DNA of 64,000 nucleotides from NCBI RefSeq assembly GCF_004366355.1, contig NZ_SODV01000001.1, forward strand, positions 2,356,001 through 2,420,000, in the 5' to 3' direction. A model generated the notes under the pieces. It was not told the origin of the DNA. It worked only from the letters and a program-made list of their open reading frames with translations, and did not search any database. Below are positions 1 through 9,515 of the stretch, one piece after another. A program made the translations under genes and the position numbers. Positions within the stretch are counted from its first letter, which is position 1. The number at the start of each line of letters is the position of its first letter. The stretch is from Dinghuibacter silviterrae (GTDB taxonomy: Bacteria; Bacteroidota; Bacteroidia; Chitinophagales; Chitinophagaceae).

Positions 1-1337
1 GTTCGTATACAACCTGGGCAAAGGCCAATAATTTTGTTTTCCGGACCGAGCTGACGAAGTTGCCCGCAAGACAGGGCGTCCAGCCGGTGCCTGTCCCGGA
101 GCGGATCGGGGAGCCCTCGTTGTTTAAACACGTCATCTACATCATCAAGGAAAACCGTACGTACGACCAGGTGTTGGGTGACATGCCGGAAGGCAACGGC
201 GCGCCGTCTTTGTGTATGTACGGGGATACGGTCACGCCCAACCAGCACAAGATCGCGCGCTCGTTCCTGTTGTTCGACAACTACTATGCGTCAGGGAAGT
301 GCTCCGCGGAAGGACACCAGTGGACTGACGAGGGCATGGTGACGGATTATGTGGAAAAAAATGTCCGCGCCTGGTTCCGGAGCTACCCGCACGTACAGAC
401 GGACGCCCTTGTCTATGACAAGGAGGGCTTTATCTGGAACAACGCCCTGGACCACGGGAAGTCCGTCCGGATCTACGGAGAAGCGACGACGGTCTTTGTC
501 AACGGTCCCCAGAACTGGACCGACATTTATGGCCTGCTGGCCAGGGACCAGCCCCTTTCGTTTTTCAATACCACGACGATCTCCCGGGTGCGCCCGATCC
601 TGGATACACTGTATCCGGGTTTTGACGGTCCGAATATCTCCGACCAGTTCCGCGCCAACGCTTTTATCCAGGAACTACACGACTTTGAAAAAAAGCCGGG
701 AGACCAATGGCCGGAACTGATGGTCCTGGCCCTTCCCAACGACCATACCGTGGGTACCCGCCCGGGGAACCCTTCACCCGAATCGATGGTGGCGGACAAC
801 GACCTGGCCTTGGGCCGGATCGTGGATGCTGTCAGCCAAAGTCGTTTTTGGGATTCCACCGCGATCTTCGTCACCGAGGACGACTCGCAAGCCGGCTGGG
901 ACCATGTGTCCGCTTACCGGACCACGGGTTTTGTCATTAGCCCCTATTCCCGGTTGCACCGCACGATCCACACCAACTACAACCAGGTGTCGATGCTGAG
1001 GACGATCGAACAGATCCTGGGGATACCGCCCATGAACATGCTGGATGCCACGGCGGTGCCGATGACGGATTGTTTTGATGCCACCGGCCTCGATCGGACG
1101 GTTTACCACTGGCAGCCCAACCGGATTCCCCTGGACAAGATGAACCCCGACGTCGCCCTGCTGACGGGCAAGGCCAAACGATACGCCCTGGCGTCGGCCT
1201 CGCCCCAGTTTGCCCACATCGACGGGGGGAACGACGATTTGCTCAACCACATCCTTTGGTTTGCGGCGAATGGGAACAAACCCTATCCGCAAGCGATGGT
1301 GTTGCCAAAGCGGTTGAGGAAAGACCACGACGACTAA
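1..1337 (+). CDS. Phosphoesterase / alkaline-phosphatase-like protein, 3' part only
   Basis: The reading frame is open from base 3, so the gene begins before the window and only about 444 residues are seen. The visible part begins just before YIIKENRTYDQVLGD, the signature of the phosphoesterase family PF04185 (phospholipase C / acid phosphatase type); Glu-Asn of this motif are metal and active-site residues in the family. A second family block, EDDSQAGWDHVSAYR, follows further on. In Bacteroidota this domain is often the C-terminal half of a secreted protein with an N-terminal YncE-like propeller; whether that half exists here cannot be seen. The substrate is unknown, with a phosphate ester most likely. 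Its TAA stop overlaps the stop of the convergent helicase gene. Confidence 0.85.
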   Translation, partial: SYTTWAKANNFVFRTELTKLPARQGVQPVPVPERIGEPSLFKHVIYIIKENRTYDQVLGDMPEGNGAPSLCMYGDTVTPNQHKIARSFLLFDNYYASGKCSAEGHQWTDEGMVTDYVEKNVRAWFRSYPHVQTDALVYDKEGFIWNNALDHGKSVRIYGEATTVFVNGPQNWTDIYGLLARDQPLSFFNTTTISRVRPILDTLYPGFDGPNISDQFRANAFIQELHDFEKKPGDQWPELMVLALPNDHTVGTRPGNPSPESMVADNDLALGRIVDAVSQSRFWDSTAIFVTEDDSQAGWDHVSAYRTTGFVISPYSRLHRTIHTNYNQVSMLRTIEQILGIPPMNMLDATAVPMTDCFDATGLDRTVYHWQPNRIPLDKMNPDVALLTGKAKRYALASASPQFAHIDGGNDDLLNHILWFAANGNKPYPQAMVLPKRLRKDHDD

Positions 1338-4300
1338 ACCGTCGCGGTGTTCTCCTTGATCCAGGCCAGTAACGCCTCGCCTACGGCTTCGCGGCGATAA
1401 TACCAGTCGGTGCTTTGGATCCGGAAGAAGTGCCAGCCCGCGCGTTCCAGGATGAGCTGGCGCGCGATGTCCTCGCGGATGCGTTCGGGATCGGACGCGT
1501 GTCTTTCCCCGTCACACTCGATGGCGAGCTTGCGGTTGCCCGCGATCAGCCCGAAGTCGATCCGGTATTTACCTACTTCCAACTGGGGATGCAAGTAGTC
1601 TCCCCAGCCTTGTGCATATAAGAAGCGGCAGACGCTTCCCTGGAAATCCCCCCCGAAGGTATCCACCTGTTCGAGCAGGTCGGGCAGGCTCACGGCCTGT
1701 GCGGCGGGTTCTCCGAAACGGGAAGCCTGGAGCTGGTAATAGTCGATGAGCATCTTCCGGTAACAGTCCGGGTTCATCAACGCCACCGCCTCGGGATGGA
1801 TGCTGTGGAAAAGCACCGAGCGTTCCTTGGCCCGGCTCGCAGCGACGTTGTAGATCCGCATGTATTCCTCCGTGGTGGCTGCGCGGGGCGGTTTGAAGGA
1901 AATCCGGTCCCTTTCCTTCTTGACGGTATGTGCCGCCGTGATGGTCATCAGCACGACGTCCCGCTCGTCCCCCTGGAATTCACGGGAGGTGCCGATCAAC
2001 AACTCCAACTGGTCTTCGTATTCCTTGATGAGCTCGTTCCCCGCGATTTCCCTCAGCAGGGCATTGTGGTGTTGCTGGTTGGAGCTGTCCAGGGTGATGA
2101 TGCCGATGGTGGGCAGCCGCCGGAGACTGCCCTCTTTATAACGGAGGATGTAGTCCCCGATGGATTCCGCGACCTTGCGGACCATCAGGGGTTTTTCCTC
2201 GGACTCGGGGTCGTCCTCGGTGCGCACGATCCCGATGGGGTCGCCAAAGGGTCTTTCCGTCGCGGTTTTGAGGGCCACGATTTCCCGGTTGTAGATGTAT
2301 TGGCTGGAGTAACCGATGATCTCCGGGAGACAACGGAAGTGTTCCGTCAGGGTCACGATGTTCGGGTAGATCACGCCGCTCAGCGTATAGATGCTGTTGT
2401 TTTTGTTGTTGACATCAAACTGTGTCTTGAACCGGTGCGAAATCAGGTATTTGTCCATCAGCTCGTTGGTACGGCCGATCGAAAACCAGCGCCGGTCGGC
2501 CGCCACCGAGGTCTGGTTTTCATCCCCCACGATCAGGCATTTCTTACACCGGAAAACGAGGTTGAGGCTGCTGATGTCGCACTGGCTGGCCTCGTCGATG
2601 ATGAGCAGGTCGAACTGTCCCGGACCCGCTTCAGGGAAAAAGGTGATGGCGGTTTCCTGGGGCATAATCCAGATGGGGACCGCTTCCTTGGCGATCTGCA
2701 TGTTCTGGATGGCGCTGGCCATGTTGCGGGCCGTGTTTTTGCCAAAGCCCTTGCCGATGTTGATCAGGTCGTTCAGCCAGGCGTTGAGCGCCGCCTTTTG
2801 CAGGTCACTGACGCTTCTCGACTTGTTAAACCAGGCCTTATAGGAAATCAGCTCGGCGGTTTGCCGTTCCATCCCCCGTTTGACGGACTGGAGTTCCTGT
2901 AACAGACCGGAGGCGCCTTTTGTCCTGGACAGGACCTGTTCCAGGAAACTCCGGAGCCTTGCGAAAAACAGGTCTTTTTCCAGGTCTTCCACGGTGGGGA
3001 ATAGTTTGACTCCCGCCCCGCTCCGGTCCTTGATGAACAGGACCGTATGCGGCAGCACGCGCCCCACCTCTTTATACAACTGGTCGAAACGGATCGCGGC
3101 CGGCTGGCGTTGCCTCTTTTCGCGGTACTGGGACAGGTAAAGCTCGTAGTTGCCGCGGTTCACAAATTCCAGGGCCCGGGCGATGTTGAAGATCAGCGGG
3201 TGTGCCTGGTCGTGGTGGATGATGCGCTGACGCGCTTCCTCCAGGAAGGCGCGGATCTTTTTGTATTCCACGAATTCCGCAAGCCCGGAAAGGTAACTAC
3301 GTTGCTCTCCGAACGTCGGATCGCGCGGATCCAGGAGCGGCAGTTTTTTTTGCCGGAGGGTCACGTTGAAACCCGATAGCCCGTCGATAAAGGCCGCCAG
3401 CAGGTCCAATTCTTTATAAGCTTCTCTTGCGTCCGGACAAGGGATACCAAAGCGGCGCAAATAATTCTGACAGCTGATGTGCAACTGTTTGAGACAACGG
3501 TCCCGGTTGATCGCGGTTTCGATGAGCCGGAAGTGCTCCAGGTCCGCCGCGGGAATATAGTTGACCTTACAGGAGAAAAACAGTTTCAGGGATTTGTCCA
3601 GGAGGTTGCGCGACATCCAACCCAGGTGCTGGTGCTCGCCAAACTTGACGATCAGTTGGTTGACCTGGCGGTACAGGATGTCCGGGTCGACCCCCAGCAG
3701 GGGCGCCAGGTCCAGGTCATAGGGCAGCAACCGGTCCTCCGCCGCGGTGACCTGTTCGCGGTAGGGGGCGCTGTCCTGGAGGAAGCGGAAAAGCCCCTCC
3801 CGGTCGAAATCCTTGTGCCTGAAAAGTTCCAGCGCCTGCTGCGTCCCCTGAAGACCTTCCCAACGCTCGCCCAGCTGCTGGTAGTCCTGCACGAAAGCCT
3901 CGTCCGCCACGGCCGGATCGACCCGCGCGTAGTCGTCCAGTTGTATGGCCGCGGTGATTTCTTCCAGGCGTACTTCTATGCGACGCAACTGTTGCACCTC
4001 CGGAAAAGCATGGTCCTGCAGGAACTGGTAGTGGATCAGGTCAAAGTCGCCCGGTTGAAACTGGTTGGCGATCACGGTCAGCGTCTGCAGTCGCTCCGCC
4101 AGCCCTTCGGTCTCGGTCTTGTAATCCACGGGGTCCTTGAGCAACACCGTTTCCCGGTCCGGTTCCTCGTGCAGAAAGACCGCCCATTCATAAGCACTCC
4201 TGTCTTCCTGTAGTCCGTGGACGGGATTGGCCAGCGCCAGGCGTTCCCCGTTCGCCTGGACGACGCGGTACATATCGCTCAGCAACAGGGCGTATTTATG

Positions 4301-5803
4301 TTCCATGGCCGACAACTGCCCCTCCAGGCTTTCGATCCGGCCTTCCTCATAGTGTTGGGAAATGTGCCGGATGATGGCGCTCACCGAGGCCTTCAGCCCT
4401 TCGTTCCCCTTCCCCTCGTTCACCAATGACACCGCCAGGTCCTGAATACCCCTCGGCAGCTTCTCCTTGAGTACGCTCAGCGCTTTGGCATTGTGCGAGA
4501 CCACCAGGATAGACTTCCCTTCCGACACGAAGTGCGAGATCAGGTTCGCAATGGTATGGCTTTTCCCCGTGCCGGGAGGGCCCTTCACGGTAACCGCGTC
4601 CTGTTCCCGGAGCCGGCGCGCGATTTCGAATTGTTCCTGGTTGTAGGGCAGGGGGAAAAGAAAGCGCCCCTCCTCCTCCGGTGCCGCTTGTAGCGCGGGC
4701 TCCCCGGGCAGCGCGAATAATTTCTTGAAAAAGTCGGGGATCTTTCCCATCTCCCCCGCGCCCTGGAGCTCGTTGATGGTTCGCACGATGGCCGAGGCAT
4801 CTTTTGACACCGCCAGTTGATCCGCCACCAGCCGCGTCTGGATCACCGGTGAGAAACTAAACGTCAGACGGTCCGGTATATCCGGATAGAACGTAAAGTC
4901 CAGCGCCCTGTCCTCCGTATAAAACTTGTAATCCTTGTCCGGGAAGACCGCCAGGATGTCCCACCCCTTGTCGTAAAACTCGGTGCGGATATATTCCGGG
5001 TTAAAGGTCCATTCCAGTGTGCGTGCATTAAAACGGTCCACCGCTACCAACACCTCTCGCTTCCGTTCTTCCACCACATAAGGAGATTCTTTGGTGAAAT
5101 GAGCATCCAGCAACTCCGTAAAAAATTGCTCGCAAAAGATTTTATAGGCAAAGGTGTCCGTCTCGATGCGGATCTCATGGTTTTTTAGCTTGAGCCGTAG
5201 GGGTACATGGAAAAGAAAGTTCCTGTACACCTTGCCCCCGATCTCTCCCGCGACCAACCCCAGGGACAGGTGCAGGCGTTTGCCCGAACGGCCGCGCAGC
5301 TCGTAATAGAGCGCGTGCAACGCGTCGTAACACGCGTTGACCTCCAGCGGCAGCGCGTATTTGCGCTGATAGTCGCGCAGCGCCTGTTCGTATTCTTTGC
5401 GTTTTTTCGCGGCGGCGGCAGCCGCCGCTTTTTCTGCGGCGTCGCCCGCGTCCGGGGCGGCCCCGGCGGGCGTGCCGTCGAGCGGCTCAAGGACCGTCGC
5501 GCTATCGAGCTGCTCCATGACCGGTTTGGGCGGCAATGCCATGCGGCGGACCTTGAGCAGGTAGTCCGGGACCTGTCCCCCGGCCCCTTCCAGCCCCAGG
5601 TCGAATTCGGGTATGTTTTTGCGCGCGCAGTTTTGAGACAGGGTCAACAGATCACCCAGGGCCCAATAATTGGTCCCCGCCACCTTTGGCTCACCCGGCT
5701 CGTCCAGGCAATCCAAACAATCCTGGCGTGCATTATAGAGATCCCTGATGTAGGAAAAAAGATTTTGTAGCGGCGTTTCTACACGCTCGGTGTTTACGTT
5801 CAT
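1334..5803 (-). CDS. Large SF1 (UPF1-like) helicase with C-terminal DUF559/Vsr-like nuclease
   Basis: 1489 residues. The Walker A motif GPPGTGKS is at 408-415 (Lys414) and is followed by VVSHNAKALSVLKEKLP, typical of AAA_11 helicases. Walker B is LLIIDEASQ with Asp1070-Glu1071. Later come a REFQGDERD block and NVAASRAKER, which fit SF1 motifs V and VI (AAA_12). The last 100 residues look like a restriction-type nuclease of the DUF559/MTES_1575/Vsr group: RIDFG (Asp1416), then IECDGERH (Glu1429, Asp1431). The N-terminal 400 residues are not recognised and contain an Ala-rich stretch at about 110-130. Helicase-nuclease proteins of this layout occur in antiphage islands, but also alone. No partner defence gene is adjacent, so a role in defence or DNA repair is inference. 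Confidence 0.85.
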   Translation of the reverse strand: MNVNTERVETPLQNLFSYIRDLYNARQDCLDCLDEPGEPKVAGTNYWALGDLLTLSQNCARKNIPEFDLGLEGAGGQVPDYLLKVRRMALPPKPVMEQLDSATVLEPLDGTPAGAAPDAGDAAEKAAAAAAAKKRKEYEQALRDYQRKYALPLEVNACYDALHALYYELRGRSGKRLHLSLGLVAGEIGGKVYRNFLFHVPLRLKLKNHEIRIETDTFAYKIFCEQFFTELLDAHFTKESPYVVEERKREVLVAVDRFNARTLEWTFNPEYIRTEFYDKGWDILAVFPDKDYKFYTEDRALDFTFYPDIPDRLTFSFSPVIQTRLVADQLAVSKDASAIVRTINELQGAGEMGKIPDFFKKLFALPGEPALQAAPEEEGRFLFPLPYNQEQFEIARRLREQDAVTVKGPPGTGKSHTIANLISHFVSEGKSILVVSHNAKALSVLKEKLPRGIQDLAVSLVNEGKGNEGLKASVSAIIRHISQHYEEGRIESLEGQLSAMEHKYALLLSDMYRVVQANGERLALANPVHGLQEDRSAYEWAVFLHEEPDRETVLLKDPVDYKTETEGLAERLQTLTVIANQFQPGDFDLIHYQFLQDHAFPEVQQLRRIEVRLEEITAAIQLDDYARVDPAVADEAFVQDYQQLGERWEGLQGTQQALELFRHKDFDREGLFRFLQDSAPYREQVTAAEDRLLPYDLDLAPLLGVDPDILYRQVNQLIVKFGEHQHLGWMSRNLLDKSLKLFFSCKVNYIPAADLEHFRLIETAINRDRCLKQLHISCQNYLRRFGIPCPDAREAYKELDLLAAFIDGLSGFNVTLRQKKLPLLDPRDPTFGEQRSYLSGLAEFVEYKKIRAFLEEARQRIIHHDQAHPLIFNIARALEFVNRGNYELYLSQYREKRQRQPAAIRFDQLYKEVGRVLPHTVLFIKDRSGAGVKLFPTVEDLEKDLFFARLRSFLEQVLSRTKGASGLLQELQSVKRGMERQTAELISYKAWFNKSRSVSDLQKAALNAWLNDLINIGKGFGKNTARNMASAIQNMQIAKEAVPIWIMPQETAITFFPEAGPGQFDLLIIDEASQCDISSLNLVFRCKKCLIVGDENQTSVAADRRWFSIGRTNELMDKYLISHRFKTQFDVNNKNNSIYTLSGVIYPNIVTLTEHFRCLPEIIGYSSQYIYNREIVALKTATERPFGDPIGIVRTEDDPESEEKPLMVRKVAESIGDYILRYKEGSLRRLPTIGIITLDSSNQQHHNALLREIAGNELIKEYEDQLELLIGTSREFQGDERDVVLMTITAAHTVKKERDRISFKPPRAATTEEYMRIYNVAASRAKERSVLFHSIHPEAVALMNPDCYRKMLIDYYQLQASRFGEPAAQAVSLPDLLEQVDTFGGDFQGSVCRFLYAQGWGDYLHPQLEVGKYRIDFGLIAGNRKLAIECDGERHASDPERIREDIARQLILERAGWHFFRIQSTDWYYRREAVGEALLAWIKENTATV

Positions 5804-5868
5804 AAGTCGGAGTTTAATGTTGTTAAACGACTTTTAACCCGGAGGTCGTATGGATGTTGAAAAAATTA

Positions 5869-5917
5869 TGCCGAAAATCGTTAATCGCAATTGGCGCATC
5901 ATACAACGATTTTGGCA
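5869..5917. promoter_or_regulatory. Inverted repeat in the divergent helicase / GH31 promoter region
   Basis: The 153-bp gap between the helicase and the first PUL gene holds TGCCGAAAATCGTT and, 22 bases on, AACGATTTTGGCA. The arms pair over 13 positions with one bulged G. The position between divergent starts suits a regulator site. A similar pair of half-sites lies before the fucosidase gene. No TAnnTTTG element is clear near the GH31 start. The binding protein is unknown. Confidence 0.4.
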
Positions 5918-5956
5918 TAGCACGTGCCCGCGCGGGGATTTTGACGAAATTCATCT

Positions 5957-8900
5957 ATGATTTTTAAAAAAACTACCGCATTTGCGGTTTGCTTGCTTGC
6001 AATATTGACCGTTTCGGGGCAAAAAGCGCCTGCGCCGTCCACCACCCCCGGAGCGCCGGTGGCGCCCGCCCTTCTTCACTGGCGCGAGGTCTTGCCCGGT
6101 ATTTGGAAAGCCGTGGCCGGTCGCCCGGAAAAATATACGCTTCTCGGCGCAGCCGGGGCCGTCCCCGACACTACTGATATAAGGGATATGGGCGCCGCGC
6201 CCTTTCCTTTCAAGGACGCACCCGCGACGGTGGTATTGTCCGATGGAAAAACCTATTTGCGTTTCCCTCTTGATGCCAAAGAACAGCTATACGGCTTCGG
6301 TCTGAACTTTCAGACGGTGCACCAACGGGGCAAGGTCCTGGACCTGCACGTGGATAATTTCGCGGGCCGGGACAACGGGCGCACCCATGCGCCCACGCCC
6401 TTTTATGTGTCGTCGAAGGGATATGGTGTCTTTATCAACGCCGCGCGTTACCTGGAAGTCTACGCAGGCACAGCGGTGAGACGAGACAGCCCGCACCCGC
6501 CCGCGGTGAAAGACCGCAATCTTAACAAGACCTGGTCTTCCCGTCCTTATTCGGACGCCGTGGAGATATTGGTGCCCGCGGAAGGCGCAGAGGTATACCT
6601 GTTGGGCGGACCAACGCCGCTGGAGGCCGTGCGCCGGTACAACCTGTTGTGCGGGGGCGGTTGTCTGCCCCCCCGCTGGGGGCTTGGTTTTATGCAGCGG
6701 CTGCAACGGCTGGCCACGGCGGAAGACGCACTACGCGAAGCGCACGACTTTGGCGATAAGGGGTACCCGCTGGATGTCATCGGCCTGGAGCCGGGTTGGC
6801 AAAGCAGCTCCTATCCCTGTACGCTCCGCTGGGACAGTACCCGTTTTCCCGATCCCCGTCGCTTTCTCGACGGGATGCACGCGGCGGACGTGCGGGTCAA
6901 CCTCTGGACCAATCCTTATGTATCTCCTACATCGCCGATCTACAAAGCGCTGTTACCGTATACCGGTTCGCATACCGTTTGGGCAGGCGTCGTGGCGGAT
7001 ATGACGCTGCCACAGGCCCGGGCGCTCTTTTTCGGGCAACTCCAAAAGGACCAGGTCTACCCCGGCGTGAGCGGCTACAAATTCGACGAGGTCGACGGGG
7101 GAGACGTCTACCTCTGGCCGGACGTTGCCACCTGGCCATCCGGCCACAGTGCCGAACAAATGCGCCAAACGTACGGACTGCTGATGCAACGCTACAGCAC
7201 CGCGCTCTACCGTGCCAGGAACCAGCGCACCTTTGGCCTGGTAAGAGCTTCCGGGGGCGGGGGCGCTTCTTACCCTTACGTCATCTACAACGACTACTAT
7301 AACCATGAAGACTTTATCACCGCATTGGTGAACAGCGGCTTTGCAGGCGTCCTGTGGACCCCGGAGGTGCGCGCCTCCAAAACCGCGGAGGAATGGCTCC
7401 GCCGCGTACAGTCGAATGTGTTTTCGCCCCTGGCCATGATCAACGCCTGGGCGAGTGGAACAAAACCCTGGTCTTTTCCCGAGGTTGCGAACCAGGTCAA
7501 GGCGATGGCGCTTCTCCGCATGCGCATGATGCCGTATTGGTATACCGCTTTTGCGCGGTATCACTTTCAGGGGGTTCCGCCCTTTCGGGCGATGGTGCTG
7601 GAGGCGGGCTTTAGCGAGGGGGCGCTCGCAATGGACGCCGCCCCCGCTGCGAAAGGCGCCCCCGCCAGGGGCGACACCGCCCTCGAAGCCAATCCCTACG
7701 CCGAAGCCACCGCCCGCGAGGTCAAGGACCAGTATATGGCGGGCGATTGTCTCCTGGTCGCGCCCATGTTCACCGGCCAGACAACGCGAAAAGTCATCCT
7801 GCCGAAGGGCCGCTGGTATGACTTCTATACGGGCGCCTACGCCGGCGACGGAGAGGTGATCAGCGTGACGCCCGGTCTCGATAAGATCCCGCTTTTTGTA
7901 AAGGAGGGCGGGATGATCCCGATGATGCCGCCGCTTTTACACGCACCCGCCGCGGGTCAGCGTGTAGACCTGGAGATCCGTTGCTACGGCGCACAGGGCA
8001 CGGGACGGTTGTACGACGACGACGGGGAAACCTACGATTATACGCGCGGGTTGTACACCTGGCGGACGCTGCGCTTCAGCCGCGATGCACAGGGGCGTTT
8101 GACCGGCGCGATCTCCGGACCGGAGAGGGGGAAGCCGAACACGGTGGGGGCGGTGACGTGGAAGGATATGACGGGCGCCGCAGGCGCGCCGGTCCCTGGC
8201 GGGGCGGCGACGCGGGGCGACGGGCCCCAGGCAGTTGCCACGGCCGACGGGCCCCATGCGGCTGCCACGGCCGGCAGGCCGCGCCCGGCAGGCGACACCG
8301 CGACCCCGCTGGCACTGGTCGTCGACACTGGAACCGCGCTCGCGCTGGTGATCGACACCCTGCGCGCGCTCACGCTAACAGAAGCCGCCTGGGCCATGAC
8401 CCAGGAACCGGTCACGGTAACGGCATCGCACTGCGCGCGGAGCGCAGGTGGACCACATGACTTTTATTCGGAGGGCGATTATTGGTGGCCGGTACCGGGG
8501 CACCCGGACAGTCCTTATGTGCAGCATGACGGACAGACCAACCCCGACAATTTTACAAAACACCGGGAAGCGATGATCCGGTTTAGCCGGATCGTGGGGG
8601 CCCTTGCGTCGGCTTATGTACTGACAAAGGACGACGATTATGTGCGGGCAGCGCTGCGGCACGTCCGGGCGTGGTTTGTAGATACGGCAACGCGGATGAA
8701 CCCGGATCTTCGGTTTGCCCAGGCTATCCAGGGTAGGGCTACCGGGCGGGGCACGGGGATCATCGACGCCATCCAACTGATGGAAGTGGCGCAGGGGTTG
8801 CGGGTGATGGCGCCCTCCGGGGCGATGGACCAAAACACCCTGGAAGGTGCCCGTGCCTGGTTCCGGGACTATCTGCACTGGCTCACGACACACCCGTACG

Positions 8901-9460
8901 GGCTGGACGAAATGAACGCGGCCAACAACCACGGCACCTGCTGGGTAATGCAGGCGGCGGTGTTTGCGCGGTTTACGGGGGAGGACAGCATGGAAGACTT
9001 TTGCAGGGACCGATACGAACATGTCCTGCTTCAGAAACAGATGGCAGCCGGCGGCAGTTTCCCCCCGGAGCTGAAACGCACCAAGCCTTTTGGCTATTCT
9101 ATATTCAACCTGGACGCCATGGCCACGATCTGCCAGGTACTTGATCTATGGCAGTACCGGACGGACGACGGACGGGACATCGCAAAGGGGGTGGCGTTTC
9201 TTTATCCCTACTTAGCCGACAAAACGAAATGGCCTTATCCGCACGATGTGATGCATTGGAACGACTGGCCGGTGGCGCAGCCGTGTCTTCTTTTTGGTGC
9301 GCTGGCTTTCCATCGACAGGATTGGTTGCGTGCCTGGGCGCGGTTGGCGCATGCGCCGACGGACCCGGAGGTATTGCGCAACCTGCCCGTTAGGCATCCT
9401 TTGATTTGGCTGGATGTTACCGAGAACGTTCTCGGTGATTTGCGAGGCCAAAATCGCTGA
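5957..9460 (+). CDS. Secreted GH31 glycosidase fused to an alginate-lyase-family domain
   Basis: 1167 residues with a signal peptide (MIFKKTTAFAVCLLAILTVSG). Residues about 60-745 are a GH31 alpha-glycosidase (alpha-glucosidase or alpha-xylosidase type): the likely nucleophile is Asp377 in GYKFDEVDGGD, followed by NAWASGTKPW and the GH31 beta-sandwich with YDDDGETYDY. Residues about 745-815 are an Ala/Gly/Thr-rich linker with a 9-residue tandem repeat. Residues about 820-1160 match the alginate lyase family (PF05426, PL5-like): SAGGPHDFYSEGDYWWP, an ATGRGTGIID block, and NNHGTCW with Asn991-His992 as the presumed catalytic pair. The two domains are normally separate proteins, and I see no stop or frameshift between them. 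It is the first gene of the PUL and probably acts in the periplasm or at the cell surface. The substrates cannot be set from sequence. Confidence 0.85.
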   Translation: MIFKKTTAFAVCLLAILTVSGQKAPAPSTTPGAPVAPALLHWREVLPGIWKAVAGRPEKYTLLGAAGAVPDTTDIRDMGAAPFPFKDAPATVVLSDGKTYLRFPLDAKEQLYGFGLNFQTVHQRGKVLDLHVDNFAGRDNGRTHAPTPFYVSSKGYGVFINAARYLEVYAGTAVRRDSPHPPAVKDRNLNKTWSSRPYSDAVEILVPAEGAEVYLLGGPTPLEAVRRYNLLCGGGCLPPRWGLGFMQRLQRLATAEDALREAHDFGDKGYPLDVIGLEPGWQSSSYPCTLRWDSTRFPDPRRFLDGMHAADVRVNLWTNPYVSPTSPIYKALLPYTGSHTVWAGVVADMTLPQARALFFGQLQKDQVYPGVSGYKFDEVDGGDVYLWPDVATWPSGHSAEQMRQTYGLLMQRYSTALYRARNQRTFGLVRASGGGGASYPYVIYNDYYNHEDFITALVNSGFAGVLWTPEVRASKTAEEWLRRVQSNVFSPLAMINAWASGTKPWSFPEVANQVKAMALLRMRMMPYWYTAFARYHFQGVPPFRAMVLEAGFSEGALAMDAAPAAKGAPARGDTALEANPYAEATAREVKDQYMAGDCLLVAPMFTGQTTRKVILPKGRWYDFYTGAYAGDGEVISVTPGLDKIPLFVKEGGMIPMMPPLLHAPAAGQRVDLEIRCYGAQGTGRLYDDDGETYDYTRGLYTWRTLRFSRDAQGRLTGAISGPERGKPNTVGAVTWKDMTGAAGAPVPGGAATRGDGPQAVATADGPHAAATAGRPRPAGDTATPLALVVDTGTALALVIDTLRALTLTEAAWAMTQEPVTVTASHCARSAGGPHDFYSEGDYWWPVPGHPDSPYVQHDGQTNPDNFTKHREAMIRFSRIVGALASAYVLTKDDDYVRAALRHVRAWFVDTATRMNPDLRFAQAIQGRATGRGTGIIDAIQLMEVAQGLRVMAPSGAMDQNTLEGARAWFRDYLHWLTTHPYGLDEMNAANNHGTCWVMQAAVFARFTGEDSMEDFCRDRYEHVLLQKQMAAGGSFPPELKRTKPFGYSIFNLDAMATICQVLDLWQYRTDDGRDIAKGVAFLYPYLADKTKWPYPHDVMHWNDWPVAQPCLLFGALAFHRQDWLRAWARLAHAPTDPEVLRNLPVRHPLIWLDVTENVLGDLRGQNR
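8219..8272 (+). repeat. Two tandem 27-bp units in the GH31-lyase linker
   Basis: Two adjacent 27-bp units, both beginning GACGGGCCCCA and ending GCCACGGCC, encode DGPQAVATA and DGPHAAATA. They differ at three bases. They sit inside the linker between the two enzyme domains, and a further imperfect repeat (LALVVDTGTA / LALVIDTLRA) follows. The linker seems to have grown by slippage in frame. Confidence 0.8.
9419..9436. promoter_or_regulatory. Perfect 18-bp palindrome ACCGAGAACGTTCTCGGT
   Basis: A perfect palindrome with a central CG, overlapping the last codons of the GH31-lyase gene and ending 80 bases before the fucosidase start. It has no loop and no T-run, so it is not a terminator. The shape is that of a dimeric repressor operator, for example of the LacI family. 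It differs from the TGCAAACGATTGCA sites in this locus. Confidence 0.4.
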
Positions 9461-9479
9461 ATAAAAGGTGATTTTTCGG
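9447..9479. promoter_or_regulatory. Degenerate GCCAAAATCG inverted repeat before the fucosidase gene
   Basis: GCCAAAATCG at 9447-9456 and GATTTTTCGG at 9470-9479 face each other. The first arm equals the inverse of the right arm of the repeat before the GH31 gene. The spacing differs (33 versus 47 bases overall). A shared PUL regulator is possible but weakly supported. Confidence 0.25.
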
Positions 9480-9515
9480 TAAAAAAGACGTCAAAAAATT
9501 AACGTAGTTGCATAT

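Noticed and set aside
1796-2902. A 368-codon + strand frame inside the helicase gene
   Set aside because: It is antisense to conserved helicase motifs and shows no motif of its own.
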